6,090 nt of DNA from Desulfocapsa sp. (GTDB lineage: Bacteria; Desulfobacterota; Desulfobulbia; Desulfobulbales; Desulfocapsaceae). Where the stretch lies: positions 1 to 6,090 of the forward strand of contig JAOZTO010000004.1 in NCBI GenBank assembly GCA_029942265.1, given 5' to 3'. Below are positions 5,098 through 6,090 of the stretch, piece after piece (position 1 is the first letter of the stretch; each line of letters opens with the position of its first letter). The translations under genes and the position numbers were made by a program. The notes beneath the pieces were generated by a model. That model did not search any database. It worked only from the letters and a program-made list of their open reading frames with translations, and was not told the DNA's origin.

Positions 5098-6090
5098 TTA
5101 TACAATATACGGTTTCAACGCCTGTGGTCCAGAGACCCGTTTAATTTTACAGGCACAGATTTTAAATTCAGGTTCTTTCGATCCAGGATCATACGAATCC
5201 TTGGTAACCTTATTGATCATACGATCAGGATGTTGATCATGCCAGTAGGCAAAAACCATGCCCTCTATTGGCCCTTCATAGACTTTGGCAGGCATGATAG
5301 TCTTACCTCGTCTTGAAGTTATTTCAACCATATCGCCAGGTTTAATTCCAAGGCGCTTAGCATCAACCGGATTCACTTCAACATATGAATAGGCATTGGC
5401 ACGAAGAAGCTCCTTAACCCTTCCAGTCATACTCATCGTATGCCAATGATCAATAATTCGACCGGTTGACAAATAGAAAGGATATTCTGCATCTGGAATT
5501 TCATCTGGATCGGCCTGAGGACGCTGCCATATCCATAATTTATTATCTGCATGCGCAGGGCCATAAAACTGATATGGGTTGTCATTCTTCTTATGGGTTT
5601 CAGCCATTGGATCCATACCACGAACAAACTTTTTCACAGTTCCACCGGTGAGTGCAAATTCGGTAGTTGGTGCAGGCCATTGAACACCATCATACATACT
5701 GGCAAGCACTTCATATGTGGCACCGCGAAGATCATTATCACGTCCATTGGTTAACTTCTGTGTGTATTCGTCCCAGATTGCTTTGGGTAGAGCGTAATCT
5801 TCTTCAAGACCTTCAAACGGTTTAATACATTGAGCGATAACAGGATCATTCAATTTTTCGGCAAGTTTTTTACCCCATTCTCGAATAATCCACACTTCAG
5901 GTTTGGCGCCTGCTGGCGCATCAAGTGCTTTAGCTGTCAGCTGAGATCGACGTTCCGTACAACCATAAACACCTGTTTTTTCAAAATGAAATGCTGTCGG
6001 TAACACAAGGTTTGCAGCAAGCTCAGTGGTCAATGTTGGAAAAATATCAGTACAAACAATAAAGTTATCTTCCTGTGCCATACCTTTGTT
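5098..6090 (-). CDS. napA: NapA, periplasmic nitrate reductase catalytic subunit (C-terminal part)
   Basis: This is the last 330 residues of the molybdenum bis-MGD enzyme that reduces nitrate to nitrite in the periplasm; the 5' end, with the Tat signal and [4Fe-4S] motif, lies beyond the window. Counting from the Met at 6081, residues 21-45 carry the molybdopterin-oxidoreductase pattern LAANLVLPTAFHFEKTG followed by YGCTERRSQ. From about 200 the molybdopterin-dinucleotide-binding domain runs through LSTGRIIDHWHTMSMTGRV, the NPVDAKRLGIKPGDMVEI strand and SRRGK. The ending INKVTKDSYDPGSKEPEFK is close to the N-K-V-T-x-D-x-x-x-P-x-S-K-E-x-x-F-K stretch of NapA and argues against formate dehydrogenase or assimilatory NasA. 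Downstream napD, napG and napH support this. The frame stays open to the right edge of the window. Confidence 0.92.
   Translation of the reverse strand, partial: NKGMAQEDNFIVCTDIFPTLTTELAANLVLPTAFHFEKTGVYGCTERRSQLTAKALDAPAGAKPEVWIIREWGKKLAEKLNDPVIAQCIKPFEGLEEDYALPKAIWDEYTQKLTNGRDNDLRGATYEVLASMYDGVQWPAPTTEFALTGGTVKKFVRGMDPMAETHKKNDNPYQFYGPAHADNKLWIWQRPQADPDEIPDAEYPFYLSTGRIIDHWHTMSMTGRVKELLRANAYSYVEVNPVDAKRLGIKPGDMVEITSRRGKTIMPAKVYEGPIEGMVFAYWHDQHPDRMINKVTKDSYDPGSKEPEFKICACKIKRVSGPQALKPYIV

Noticed and set aside
1..6090. CRISPR arrays, tRNA and rRNA genes
   Set aside because: No regularly spaced direct repeats, cloverleaf-like structures or rRNA-like conserved segments were seen on either strand.

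Overview
The window looks like part of a Desulfobacterota chromosome, most likely a Desulfobulbales-type sulfate-reducing or sulfur-disproportionating bacterium. This rests on a napA-napD-napG-napH gene order without napB, as in the napCMADGH clusters of Desulfovibrio-type bacteria, on the fairly AT-rich sequence, and on signalling proteins built from Tll0287-like, DUF4388 and Roadblock/LC7 domains. The placement is an inference from protein families; no rRNA or other marker is present.

Layout: (1) Positions 1-315 hold debris: the last 33 codons of an IS4-type transposase, overlapping an out-of-frame 72-codon reading frame that resembles the C-terminal helices of a TolC-type outer-membrane protein. 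(2) Positions 316-825 are non-coding. They carry two REP-like hairpins in inverted orientation, a further perfect hairpin, a direct repeat and an operator-like inverted repeat. (3) Positions 826-3146 (+ strand) hold three tightly spaced genes: a membrane-anchored Tll0287-like/HAMP protein with one c-type heme motif, a DUF4388-Roadblock fusion, and a Roadblock protein with an extra C-terminal helical domain. (4) Positions 3143-6090 (- strand) hold the periplasmic nitrate reductase genes, transcribed napA (5' end outside the window) > napD > napG > napH. The napA-napD gap (4853-5097) is rich in structure, with a strong intrinsic terminator hairpin, a 19-bp-stem hairpin and a smaller hairpin.

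How it fits together: NapH (membrane) and NapG (Tat-exported, four Fe-S clusters) should pass quinol electrons toward the periplasmic molybdoenzyme NapA, and NapD is the cytoplasmic chaperone for NapA maturation. The convergent three-gene cassette looks like a signal-transduction module: a periplasmic heme sensor with no output domain of its own, next to two cytoplasmic Roadblock proteins that could relay its state, typically to a small GTPase not seen here. That it senses redox state, nitrate products or NO and relates to the nap genes is a hypothesis based on position. The two groups converge with their stop codons overlapping by 4 bp.
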